Shown piece by piece: positions 6,679 through 15,582 of a stretch of DNA of 45,644 bases. Origin of the DNA: Prevotella sp. UBA4339 (GTDB taxonomy: Bacteria > Bacteroidota > Bacteroidia > Bacteroidales > Bacteroidaceae). Where the stretch lies: the NCBI GenBank assembly GCA_002393725.1, contig DGTJ01000090.1:1-45644 (forward strand), read 5' to 3'. Position numbers and translations under genes: made by a program. Numbering within the stretch: position 1 is the stretch's first letter; every line of letters starts with the position of its first letter. Below the pieces are notes generated by a model. The model saw only the letters and a list, made by a program, of their open reading frames with translations. It ran no database searches and was not told where the DNA came from.

Positions 6679-9600
6679 CACTGACGATGTTTGAGGCGGT
6701 ACTCCAGTGGTGTCATGCCAAACTTCTCACGGAATATGTTGATGAAGTTTTCTGCTGTCATGAATCCAATATTTGTTGAGAGTTCGCTCATATTAATATT
6801 TGTACGCTTCAGCAGGATACAAGCATGCTTGAGTCGCAGGTCGCGTACAAGCTCTGCAGGAGTCTTGCCAGTGAGGTTCCTTACGCGATGGAAGAACGGT
6901 ACGCGCCCCATGCCCATAGCACTTGCCATCTCTTCGAGCTTGATCTGGCCGCGGCTCATGTTCTGCAAGACATATTGCTCGATATTCTTCATCAGCTGCT
7001 GATCCATAACGTCGAGCATAGAGTAGTCAGACAGATCCTGCTGAACTTCTTCCTCTTCTGTTACCTGTTCTATCTGCTGAGCCAGTTCTGTTCCTTGTTT
7101 TGTGCTGTTTTGATTCTTGATGATGACGGTTTCAACTTTGCTCATAGGATCGTCAGGCTTTACTACCTCCTCAGGCTCAGGCTTTACCTCGCCCATCTCG
7201 CTATAGCTCTCTGTTGCCGTTGTCATACTTGCATTGTGATCCTCAAGCATTCGAGTCTCTGCTCCCTCAATAAGATTGCTGTCTATCTCGATAGGACCGA
7301 GACCGAGTATCTTGTTGAATCTCATGACGGCCTCCTGCAGGTTGAATGGCTTGGCAAGGTAGTCGTCGGCAGAGAGTGTGATATTTTGCTTGCGCATATC
7401 CTGTGGAGTCAAGACACTGTCGGTCATAAGGACGAACTTGGTGTTTTGGGTGCCTACATTCATCTTCAGCTGGTTGCAAAGGTCACTACCCGTCATTGAA
7501 GGCATATCTTGCTTGCAGACTACAAGGTCTGGGCGCATCTCCATCAGATCGTCGGCTGCCTTTTCTATGTCGTCATAAGCATGGAATGCATAGACGTATT
7601 TCAGGCGTGATGTGGCGAAGGTGAGGAAGTCGATGTTATCGTCAATCATGACAACAGAGAACTTCATTGTAGGAGCGTCGAGTGCTGCTCTTGACCTGGT
7701 TATCTCTGATGTGAGAGTCTCGCCTCCAAGATCCGGGAGTTGGATCTCGCCCTTGCCATTCATCTCAAGACGGTCATGAACGACATTCTTTGCCTTCTCC
7801 TCCGGATGTTCAAGATTTGTCTGCATGTCACTTACGCGGGTGATAATCTGAAGCATCTGAGAGTGGAGAGCATTGAGCTGTTCGCGTTCCTCGAGGGTCT
7901 TTTTCTGCTCTGAGAGGTTTCCTATTATCGAAGTCATACGTGCCATCGGCTGACGGAGGTCTTCGCTTGCTGCCTTTATCTCCTCACGCTGCCTGATAAG
8001 CTCTGAGATAATTGCATTCTTCCTTGATCTTATTGCCTTTATCTGCTTCCTTCCTATCTTCCAGAAGTAGATGATCGTGGCAAAAATCAGTATATAGGCA
8101 ATAATCATCCACCAGGATAATAGCCAGTGGCGCTCGATGTGTATCTCGAGTGTACGCTCTTGTGTGCTGACTGCTCTCTCAGCGCTTATGGCTTTCACAT
8201 GGAGGGTATATGATCCGCTACTCAGATCTGTAAAGGTGACACCATGGGTAAGGGCGTTGCCGTTCTTCCAGTCATCATCAAGTCCTTCCATCCAATACTT
8301 AAACTGTAGGCGCTCGCTCTGATTGTAATTTCCTGCACCGAACCTTATCGTAAAGGTGTTCTGGTCATGGGCCAGCTCTATCTTGCTCATCTCGTTAATA
8401 GCCTGACCGAGAATCACCTTGCCGCCATAGGTATGGCCTACCTGTACTTCTTCTTCACCTATATATAATTGTGTCAGCATTACTCTTGGGAGAGACTCGT
8501 TGTCATCTTTTGTCTTTTGCAGAACCCAGTTGATTCCATAGAGTCCGCCTAAAAGTACATTTCCGTCTGCTTTGGTGATAATTGAGCCAAGGTTGAACTC
8601 ATTGCTCTGCAGTCCATCAGTGGTAGAATAGTTGTAGAGTCCGAAATTGTATGTGCCGTCTTCATGATTACGCTGTGTCACTACGCGACTGACTCCTCCA
8701 CTTGTAGTTATCCACATATTGTGGTTCTTGTCTTCTGCAATTCCACACACGTTGTTGTTGCACAGACCTTCCTTTACGGTAAGATATTGCAGATTGTCAG
8801 TCTCCAGGTCCAGAATGTTCAGACCTTCGCGGGTTCCTATCCAAATCAGACCTCGTGAATCTTGTAATACCTGTGTGATATAGTTGTTGGTGAATGGAAT
8901 AATGTTGTTCGAGTTGCCTGTAAGAACCTGTCTCTCGGTGCTTGAAAGATTTAGGATTACAAGTCCCTCAGCTGTTCCGATAAACAGATTGTTCGACTTT
9001 CCGTCTTTGTTGTAGAAGAGGCTGGTGACATTGTTGGTGTTAAGTTTCCTGTTCTCACGGGTGTAAGAAGAGAATGTATTCATTCGTGGGTTGAATACCT
9101 GCAGACCTCCATTAGTGGCAATCCAGAGATTACCGATCTTGTCGGTACACAGTGCATTGACGTGATCGTCGATGAGTGTACGGGTACTGTCCTTGGCAAG
9201 TGAGTAGATCGTTGAGGTTCCGTTCTTTATGCGTGTCAGGCCATTGCGCTTAGAACCTACCCACAGGCTGCCGTCAGGAGTTGTAGCCATACAAGACACC
9301 TTCAGACTGGCGAGTGGTCCGTCATAGCCAATCACTCCTTTATCGCTTGTTCCATACCAGATGCGTCCGCTGTCATCTTGAGCAATGGCAGTAATATCAC
9401 CGTTGTGTGTGGTACCGAAGCGGTATATGTATTTCCCAAAGAAGGCGATACCGTTCTTCTCAGTACCTACCCACAGGAGGTTCGTGTCATCGACGTACAC
9501 GCTCTGTATACTGATTCGCTCCTCGAGAAGTCTGCTGTCGTTGATGTTTCTCGGCTGGGTGCTCTCTATCTCATGAGTGGTTATGTCGTAGCGAAGGAGT

Positions 9601-10472
9601 CCTAACTGGTCTGTGGCGATCCATAAGTTCCCGTTGCGGTCACTTGCCATGCCATTGATGTTCCTGTCTACTCCGACTCCTGTCATTCCAAGTCCTTCTC
9701 CGACGGTTGTGTCCCAGGAGTCGGCATTCTTGTTATACTTGAAGAGTGTGCCTTGACCATAGAGCCATATATTATCCATCTGGTCTGCAAAGGCCCTCAG
9801 TGACTTTGTCCTGCGAAGTTGCCTTGTTGCGATTTCGTCTGTACTCCATACCGTATGCTGCTGGTGCATCACGTCGCAACAGACCATACGACCGTCATCA
9901 TACACGATAATTGCTCCGTCTTTACATTCGCTAATAGAGCAGACAGTACCCTGAGGCACTCCGTGCGCATCATTGGTATAGCCAAACTCGTAGTTCGTCT
10001 GTTGCTGCATGTTATAGCATACAATTCCCTTGTTGGGAATCGATCCCCATAGGTTCTTGTGGCGGTCTACGAACACGATACTTGGTATAGTCTCGATACC
10101 CATACGGGCAAAGTATTGCTTCATGTCGCGCTCAAAACTCTCTGTCTGAGGGTGGTACACACAATATCCTGAGGCAGTCTCAATAAGCAGGTTGCCGTCG
10201 AGAGTCTCCTGGATGGTATTGATGTAGCTGTTAGGCAATGAGTTTCCGTCCTGTGAGTTACTTTGGAAGTTCTTAAACACATATCCGTCGTATCTGTAAA
10301 GTCCTGCAGGCGTTCCAAACCACATGTAGCCGCGTGAGTCTTTGAGGATGCAGTTGATCTGACTAGAGGTAAGTCCGTCTCTCGCATCAAGAGTCTTAAA
10401 CAGATATTCTGCCACCATTGCCATTGGCAAGGTAAGGAACAAAGCAAGCATCAGTTTCTTTATAGTTTTCAT
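6678..10472 (-). CDS. Degenerate hybrid two-component (HTCS-like) regulator without a kinase domain
   Basis: 1264 residues. Order: signal peptide (MKTIKKLMLALFLTLPMAMVA); about 700 residues of two-component propeller repeats (units such as DSRGYMWFGTPAGLYRYDG and DSRGLIWIGTREGLNILDL); a Y_Y_Y domain near 700-775; one membrane helix near 783-803; a helical DHp-like segment; a receiver-like domain (about 940-1065); an acidic linker; and an AraC-type HTH in the last ~95 residues. The canonical SHELRTP box reads SEDLRQP, so the phospho-acceptor His is Glu837. No N, G1 or G2 box of an HATPase exists before the receiver (only ~107 residues). The receiver keeps the acidic pair D944/D945 and the KPF lysine, but the position four before MP-Pro is Lys987, not Asp. 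It probably transmits a periplasmic signal without phosphotransfer. The gene lies 15 nt after kdsD. Confidence 0.9.
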   Translation of the reverse strand: MKTIKKLMLALFLTLPMAMVAEYLFKTLDARDGLTSSQINCILKDSRGYMWFGTPAGLYRYDGYVFKNFQSNSQDGNSLPNSYINTIQETLDGNLLIETASGYCVYHPQTESFERDMKQYFARMGIETIPSIVFVDRHKNLWGSIPNKGIVCYNMQQQTNYEFGYTNDAHGVPQGTVCSISECKDGAIIVYDDGRMVCCDVMHQQHTVWSTDEIATRQLRRTKSLRAFADQMDNIWLYGQGTLFKYNKNADSWDTTVGEGLGMTGVGVDRNINGMASDRNGNLWIATDQLGLLRYDITTHEIESTQPRNINDSRLLEERISIQSVYVDDTNLLWVGTEKNGIAFFGKYIYRFGTTHNGDITAIAQDDSGRIWYGTSDKGVIGYDGPLASLKVSCMATTPDGSLWVGSKRNGLTRIKNGTSTIYSLAKDSTRTLIDDHVNALCTDKIGNLWIATNGGLQVFNPRMNTFSSYTRENRKLNTNNVTSLFYNKDGKSNNLFIGTAEGLVILNLSSTERQVLTGNSNNIIPFTNNYITQVLQDSRGLIWIGTREGLNILDLETDNLQYLTVKEGLCNNNVCGIAEDKNHNMWITTSGGVSRVVTQRNHEDGTYNFGLYNYSTTDGLQSNEFNLGSIITKADGNVLLGGLYGINWVLQKTKDDNESLPRVMLTQLYIGEEEVQVGHTYGGKVILGQAINEMSKIELAHDQNTFTIRFGAGNYNQSERLQFKYWMEGLDDDWKNGNALTHGVTFTDLSSGSYTLHVKAISAERAVSTQERTLEIHIERHWLLSWWMIIAYILIFATIIYFWKIGRKQIKAIRSRKNAIISELIRQREEIKAASEDLRQPMARMTSIIGNLSEQKKTLEEREQLNALHSQMLQIITRVSDMQTNLEHPEEKAKNVVHDRLEMNGKGEIQLPDLGGETLTSEITRSRAALDAPTMKFSVVMIDDNIDFLTFATSRLKYVYAFHAYDDIEKAADDLMEMRPDLVVCKQDMPSMTGSDLCNQLKMNVGTQNTKFVLMTDSVLTPQDMRKQNITLSADDYLAKPFNLQEAVMRFNKILGLGPIEIDSNLIEGAETRMLEDHNASMTTATESYSEMGEVKPEPEEVVKPDDPMSKVETVIIKNQNSTKQGTELAQQIEQVTEEEEVQQDLSDYSMLDVMDQQLMKNIEQYVLQNMSRGQIKLEEMASAMGMGRVPFFHRVRNLTGKTPAELVRDLRLKHACILLKRTNINMSELSTNIGFMTAENFINIFREKFGMTPLEYRLKHRQ

Positions 10473-10487
10473 AAGGCCTTATTTCAC

Positions 10488-11435
10488 TTAGATCATACAC
10501 GAATAGTGGTCTACGACGCCTAAGAGGTGTCTGTTGTCGTCGGTAACCAAAACCGAGTGTACTTTATATTTGTTCATTATCCTTTGTATTTCAGTTATCT
10601 TAGTTTCTGGCTTTACAGTCTTCGGGCTACGGGTCATAATGTCGCTTACCGTCCTGTCGAAGAATTCAGCCTGCCATTTCTCCATTGCCCTGCGGATGTC
10701 CCCGTCTGTAATCAGCCCCACAATCTCGTCATTCACCTCTGCTATGCCCAAACCGAGTTTCCCTTTGCTAACGAGGATTATTGCTTCACCGAGATGCATC
10801 TCTGGGGGAAGAACCGGCATGTCGTCGGTGCGCATCACGTCTTGCGCTGTCGTGAGGAGGCGCTTTCCCAATTCTCCTCCGGGATGGAACTGGGCAAAGT
10901 CCCTGGGCTGGAAGTCGCGCTTCTCGATGAGGGCTACTGCAAGTGCATCACCCATAGCCAACTGTGCCATCGTAGAACTGGTTGGTGCAAGATTCAGCGG
11001 ACATGCTTCTTTCTTTACACTGACGTTCAGGTGGCATGTGCTATATTTTGCCAGCAATGATTCCGGGTTGCCACTCATCCCAATGATAGGTATCTGCATA
11101 TGCAGCACCATAGGGATAAAGCGTAATAGTTCGTCGGTCTGCCCGGAATTACTTATTGCGAGTACTACATCCCCCTGGGCCATTACTCCAAGGTCGCCAT
11201 GATATACGTCTAGCGGATTGATAAAGAACGACGGAGTGCCAGTAGAGGATAATGTCGCAGCAATCTTCGCACCGATGTGCCCGCTCTTGCCGACACCGGT
11301 GACGATTATCTTTCCCTTGCATCCGAACATCAAATCAACAGCTTTGTCGAAGCTGTCATCGATCTGAGGTACAAGCCCCATCACGGCTTCTGCCTCATCT
11401 TTGATGCATTGTATAGCATATTCTTTTGACGTCAT
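10488..11435 (-). CDS. kdsD: D-arabinose-5-phosphate isomerase (KdsD/KpsF)
   Basis: 315 residues, normal for the family. An N-terminal SIS domain (GKIIVTGVGKSGHIGAKIAA, ISNSGQTDEL, LAPTSSTMAQLAMGDALAVA, and QFHPGGELGKRL with the conserved His) is followed by two CBS motifs (about 205-315; VMRTDDMPVLPP and DIMTRSPKTVKPETKI). It converts ribulose-5-phosphate to arabinose-5-phosphate, the first step of KDO synthesis for LPS. The FFxHP segment of E. coli KdsD reads FFINP here while the following HGDLG is kept. It starts 3 nt after kdsA stops, so KDO steps 1 and 2 are coupled. Cytoplasmic. Confidence 0.95.
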   Translation of the reverse strand: MTSKEYAIQCIKDEAEAVMGLVPQIDDSFDKAVDLMFGCKGKIIVTGVGKSGHIGAKIAATLSSTGTPSFFINPLDVYHGDLGVMAQGDVVLAISNSGQTDELLRFIPMVLHMQIPIIGMSGNPESLLAKYSTCHLNVSVKKEACPLNLAPTSSTMAQLAMGDALAVALIEKRDFQPRDFAQFHPGGELGKRLLTTAQDVMRTDDMPVLPPEMHLGEAIILVSKGKLGLGIAEVNDEIVGLITDGDIRRAMEKWQAEFFDRTVSDIMTRSPKTVKPETKITEIQRIMNKYKVHSVLVTDDNRHLLGVVDHYSCMI

Positions 11436-11438
11436 TTC

Positions 11439-12200
11439 CTATTCAATCAGTTTTAGTACGAGAGTTTCCAGCTTGTCGAGTTCCAGCATGTTTGCTGCAT
11501 CGCTCAGACCTTCGTCTGGAGTAGGGTGAACTTCGAAGAAATATCCTGTGGCTCCAAATGCCTTTGCCGCGAGAGCCATCTGTGGCACGAACCTGCGGTC
11601 ACCTCCAGTCTTGCCGTCACTGCCTCCAGGGCGCTGTACACTATGGGTACAATCCATGATTACAGTAGGTACTATCTCAAGCATGTCTGGAATATTGCGG
11701 AAGTCGACCACGAGATTATTGTAGCCCAGCATGTTTCCCCGTTCAGTAAGCCAAACTTCCCTGGCTCCTGCTTCACGAGCCTTCTCAACCGGATATTTCA
11801 TGTCTTTACCACTGAGGAACTGGGCCTTCTTGATATTCACGATACAACCAGTCTTGGCAGCAGCAACAAGGAGGTCTGTCTGGCGACACAGGAAAGCAGG
11901 AATCTGCAGAACGTCACAAACCTCACCGGCAGCCTCTGCCTGATAGGATTCGTGAATGTCGGTCAGTATCCTGAGCCCGAACTTCGATTTGACATCTGCC
12001 AGCATCTGAAGCCCGCGCTCCATTCCTGGTCCGCGAAATGACCGTATCGACGTGCGATTTGCTTTGTCAAACGATGCCTTGAAAATGATGTCTACCCCAT
12101 GCTTCTTGTTGATTTCCACCAACTTACGTGCTACGGTGTCGAGTAGCTCTGCTGACTCAATGACGCAAGGGCCGGCTATTATGGTTGTATTATTCGTCAT
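11439..12200 (-). CDS. kdsA: 3-deoxy-D-manno-octulosonate 8-phosphate synthase
   Basis: 253 residues. Joins arabinose-5-phosphate and phosphoenolpyruvate to KDO-8-phosphate in the cytoplasm. Family motifs: AGPCVIES, FKASFDKANRTS, RGPG, TDIHE, FLCRQTDLL, TERG and THSVQRPGG. Cys12 in the GPC motif places it with the metal-dependent class (as in Aquifex), not the E. coli type, which has Asn there. First gene of a five-gene minus-strand operon, with its own promoter at 12211-12242 and an mRNA leader of only a few nucleotides. Confidence 0.96.
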   Translation of the reverse strand: MTNNTTIIAGPCVIESAELLDTVARKLVEINKKHGVDIIFKASFDKANRTSIRSFRGPGMERGLQMLADVKSKFGLRILTDIHESYQAEAAGEVCDVLQIPAFLCRQTDLLVAAAKTGCIVNIKKAQFLSGKDMKYPVEKAREAGAREVWLTERGNMLGYNNLVVDFRNIPDMLEIVPTVIMDCTHSVQRPGGSDGKTGGDRRFVPQMALAAKAFGATGYFFEVHPTPDEGLSDAANMLELDKLETLVLKLIE

Positions 12201-12210
12201 ATTTGCTTTG

Positions 12211-12242
12211 CAAAAATAATCATTTTATCTTAATCCGCCAAA
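12211..12242 (-). promoter_or_regulatory. Promoter of the kdsA operon
   Basis: Minus strand: TTTG (12242-12239), 20-nt spacer, TATTTTTG (12218-12211). The kdsA ATG (12200) is 10 nt past the -7 element, so the leader is at most a few nucleotides. It separates the kds operon from the upstream mechanosensitive channel gene. Confidence 0.85.
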
Positions 12243-12267
12243 TATTTTTCTAAAAAAATGAATCCCA

Positions 12268-14610
12268 TCACTTCTCGTTGCTAATCAGGTGAATATCTCG
12301 TTGTGGGAATGGTATCTCAATACCGTTCTCGTTGAGGGTGTCATAGATGCATGTCAAGATGTCGCTGACAGCATATATCTTCTTAACGGCATCTACCCAG
12401 ACTATCAGTTGGAAGTTGACGCTCGAATCAGCCATCTCTGTCATTACAACCTTCACTTGTTTCGAGTTGTCCATCCATTTGTGCCTAAGGTTCTGGACTG
12501 CTTCCTCGATGAGGTCTTTCACCTGTCCGACCTTGGAACCGTAGGCTACTCCGAACGGAACAAGTGCAAGGATATATCCATGATTACGAGTCAGGTTCTT
12601 GTAGTTCTTACTGAACAACTGTGAGTTCTGGAACGTGATCACTTCGCCATAAAGTGATTCTATTATTGTCGAGGTGTAGTTGATGGAAGATACCTTACCC
12701 ATAGTGCCGTCTACCTGAATCCAGTCACCGACTTTTATTCTTCCTGTCATCAGTGATGCTCCATAGTAGATGTTCTCAATGATGTCCTTGGATGCGAAAC
12801 CGATACCTGTAGAGAGACCTCCTGAGATGGCCAGCAGCCATTCGACGCTGATATGCAGATAGGCTAAGGTGATCAGGAACCATGTGCCCCATATAATCAA
12901 TTGGACGACATTCTTTCCCATAACGGCCCTGCTTTCTGCCGTCAATGGGTCCTTGGTCTCAAAGTGAAGTCGCATCAGGCTCAAGACGGTCCTTGATATC
13001 CAGCGGAACAGGAACCAGAGGCTTACTGCGACAGTCAGCTTGAACAGGCTGACCTGGAGGTTCTTTTGATCTATGAACTTATAGGTGAATTTCTGCCAGC
13101 ACATATCGCTGAGGTTGAATACATCAGCTGCCCAATAGATACTTATCATTACAGAGCAAACTATTAGCACTGGCATTACAACCTGATGTATGAATGTATA
13201 GAACCAAGTCTGGGTAATCGGCTTTGCTGCAAATCCAAGCTTTTCTTCGTACATCTTCAGATAGTCGGAAATACATGTTATGGTGAGGATGCATGTCAGC
13301 TGCATTATCCACCAGATGAGAAGCTGCACAGCGAGAAGCGTGTATCCTGTCCATGAGAAGCATACTGATACGATGAACACTGTGAGCGATATATATGTAT
13401 AGAACATATCTGAGCGCGGAATGTTCCTATTGTGCTTCTTCACTCCCCACCATTGCCATATCATACACGCAAGTAGTACGGGAGGGAAGAAAATACTTAC
13501 CAGCTCGCTGGGGATGAGTATGATTCGGAAGGTAATGACAATAAACCCGATCACCAGTAATGGGGCATAGATGTTGAATGCACTGCGTATCTGGTTGCCT
13601 TTTAGTCGGAGCAGCAATGATATCAGTATGACAGCAAGCAGCCACAGGTATTCTACCATCAGGCCGGAAGCCATAATAAAGAAGTTCTGGTCTACTTGAT
13701 GGCGCATCACTCCCATTAGCAGGGCTAGTGTGATTGTGGTTGTGGCCCACATGATGGAAGATCGCTTCTTCAGGAATTCTCTCGAATGGAAGCGCTTTGG
13801 CATGAAACGGAATACCAGAAGATTTATGCCGATAGCTATGAAGGCATAGAATAATATGGCGATGAAGAGGCCTATTATCCAATAGATATTCCAGTCAGAT
13901 CGCTGTATTTCTTCGTCAATAGTGTATTTCTTTGAAACGACTTCTTTCATCGTCCTCCATTTCTCCTTGAAGTTTCGGACGATGTTAAAGTATGTCTCAC
14001 CGCCATTAACAAAGATGCTGGTCTGTATGTCATAATACCGTTTCTGGGCGTAGTCGTTCATGTTCTTAAGGCGACTTTCCGTCGTGTCGTAATATCGGAT
14101 GTAGTCCTCCATCTGTCTTGAGTCATTCTCAAGGGTGCGTTTGATCACAGTGGCAAGTGTCAGGCATACGGTACGGTCTGTCTTGGCCTTTTGCGACAAC
14201 ATGGTGATGTGCATCGACTGTAAGCTCTGTATCAGGCTGTCGTAACGTGCAACTTCACTGCTGGTCTTGCTGATAAATTCCCGGAAGGGTGTCTGCTGGC
14301 GCTGGAATTGCTGATATTGCTCCGTGGCTTGGTGACAGGCATAGGTGAGGTCAAACAAATACTCTTGGTTCTGTGAATACAGCATCAGGGCATTCTGATT
14401 CGATAACTTCATTGTTTGGGTAAGGTTACGAAAGACTTCCTGACGCTGCTCTTTACGCTCATCGCGCATAGAGTTCAGTTCTACATAATGTTTCGTAAGT
14501 TCCGACCGTAATATTGTAAGCGTCTCCTCAAGGTTCTTCTCCTTCAAAACAGCGCCTGATTCTATTGTGATGCCCAATAACAGGACAATGATGAATGCTA
14601 CTCTCTTCAT
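12268..14610 (-). CDS. Large MscS-family mechanosensitive channel
   Basis: 780 residues. Signal peptide (about 1-20), a periplasmic coiled-coil-rich region (about 25-235), roughly ten membrane helices (about 245-610), then the MscS core: SGGLSTGIGFASKDIIENIYYGASLMTGRIKVGDWIQVDG, where the Gly/Ala-rich pore helix passes into the beta domain, ending in the alpha/beta cage (to 780). The layout resembles the large MscK/MscM-type channels, though shorter than the ~1100-residue E. coli ones. It releases solutes on hypo-osmotic shock across the inner membrane. Transcribed in the same direction as the kds operon but the latter has its own promoter. Confidence 0.9.
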   Translation of the reverse strand: MKRVAFIIVLLLGITIESGAVLKEKNLEETLTILRSELTKHYVELNSMRDERKEQRQEVFRNLTQTMKLSNQNALMLYSQNQEYLFDLTYACHQATEQYQQFQRQQTPFREFISKTSSEVARYDSLIQSLQSMHITMLSQKAKTDRTVCLTLATVIKRTLENDSRQMEDYIRYYDTTESRLKNMNDYAQKRYYDIQTSIFVNGGETYFNIVRNFKEKWRTMKEVVSKKYTIDEEIQRSDWNIYWIIGLFIAILFYAFIAIGINLLVFRFMPKRFHSREFLKKRSSIMWATTTITLALLMGVMRHQVDQNFFIMASGLMVEYLWLLAVILISLLLRLKGNQIRSAFNIYAPLLVIGFIVITFRIILIPSELVSIFFPPVLLACMIWQWWGVKKHNRNIPRSDMFYTYISLTVFIVSVCFSWTGYTLLAVQLLIWWIMQLTCILTITCISDYLKMYEEKLGFAAKPITQTWFYTFIHQVVMPVLIVCSVMISIYWAADVFNLSDMCWQKFTYKFIDQKNLQVSLFKLTVAVSLWFLFRWISRTVLSLMRLHFETKDPLTAESRAVMGKNVVQLIIWGTWFLITLAYLHISVEWLLAISGGLSTGIGFASKDIIENIYYGASLMTGRIKVGDWIQVDGTMGKVSSINYTSTIIESLYGEVITFQNSQLFSKNYKNLTRNHGYILALVPFGVAYGSKVGQVKDLIEEAVQNLRHKWMDNSKQVKVVMTEMADSSVNFQLIVWVDAVKKIYAVSDILTCIYDTLNENGIEIPFPQRDIHLISNEK

Positions 14611-14636
14611 TCTATGCTTTACTTGTTTTCAGACTG

Positions 14637-14644
14637 CAAAGTTA
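14637..14644 (-). promoter_or_regulatory. Probable -7 element for the MscS-type channel gene
   Basis: TAACTTTG on the minus strand, 26 nt upstream of the ATG at 14610. No clean TTTG lies 20 nt further upstream, so the -33 element is weak. Confidence 0.5.
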
Positions 14645-14683
14645 CAAAGAATTTCGTAAATATCTATAATAATCCCAAGTAAA

Positions 14684-14715
14684 CTTGCACTTTTAGCGTT
14701 TTTTTATTACTTTTG
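14684..14715 (+). promoter_or_regulatory. Promoter of the mannan-utilisation operon (first unit)
   Basis: CTTG (14684-14687, one mismatch to TTTG), 20-nt spacer, TACTTTTG (14708-14715). Leader of about 25 nt to the ATG at 14744. Divergent from the channel promoter. Confidence 0.7.
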
Positions 14716-14743
14716 CAACTGCTAAACAGTAAAATGAATAAAA

Positions 14744-15577
14744 ATGATACTTATTGCAGATAGTGGCAGTACAAAGACGGATTGGGCTCTTGTTGATTCT
14801 CCGGGAGTATCTGTTGTGCATACTCAGGGCATCAGCCCTGTACATCAGTCTCGTGAGGACATATCCCGCATCATTCAAGACGAACTGAAACCTCAACTTG
14901 GGAATGCTGTCGTCACTGATGTCCGATTTTATGGTAGTGGTGTCAGACCGGAACTTGAGTCGGTCGTCGAGGCGGTGCTCCGTGATTCCTTTACATCTGT
15001 GGCAAGTGTTGAAGCTCATAGCGATATGCTTGGCGCTGCACGCGCCCTGTGCGGTAAGAGTGAAGGCATTGCCTGCATTCTTGGTACGGGAGCCAACTCT
15101 TGCTATTATGACGGAAACACTATCGCAGGCAATACCCCAGCAATGGGATATATCTTAGGCGATGAGGGCAGCGGGGCATGGATCGGAAAGCGCTTCCTGC
15201 ATGATCTTTATAAGGAAATTTTGCCAAAGAATGTCCTTGTGGAATTTGAAGCGGAGACAGGGCTCTCTTTGCCTCTAATTATTAATAAGGTCTATCGTGA
15301 ACCTATGGCAAATCGCTTCCTTGCATCGCTAAGCCCCTTCGTACATAGCCATAAGGATGAGGCAGGGGTTAGACAGATGCTCATTGAAGGCTTTAGTGAT
15401 TTCCTTAACTTCAATATCTTACCTTATGAGAGAAAAGACCTGTCGGTGTCGTTTGTCGGGAGCATCGCCTATTTCTTTGAGGCGGAACTTAGGGAAGCTG
15501 CTGAAATTACGGGTTTCACCATAGGCGCTATAGAGCGAAGTCCTTTGGATGGTATGATAAGATTCGAAAAACTATAA
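14744..15577 (+). CDS. BadF/BcrA-type ATPase, N-acetylglucosamine-kinase-like sugar kinase
   Basis: 277 residues with an actin-like ATPase fold. Phosphate-1 motif DSGSTKTDWALV at residues 6-17, a second glycine motif LGTGANSCYYDG (about 113-124), and GDEGSGAWIGK (about 138-148). Within PF01869 this resembles GlcNAc or glucosamine kinases. It stands 5 nt upstream of the GH5 mannanase, so a hexose substrate from mannan breakdown (glucose or mannose) is plausible; the phosphorylase route leaves free glucose that must be phosphorylated. Specificity is inference. Cytoplasmic. Confidence 0.8.
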   Translation: MILIADSGSTKTDWALVDSPGVSVVHTQGISPVHQSREDISRIIQDELKPQLGNAVVTDVRFYGSGVRPELESVVEAVLRDSFTSVASVEAHSDMLGAARALCGKSEGIACILGTGANSCYYDGNTIAGNTPAMGYILGDEGSGAWIGKRFLHDLYKEILPKNVLVEFEAETGLSLPLIINKVYREPMANRFLASLSPFVHSHKDEAGVRQMLIEGFSDFLNFNILPYERKDLSVSFVGSIAYFFEAELREAAEITGFTIGAIERSPLDGMIRFEKL

Positions 15578-15582
15578 TTGCT

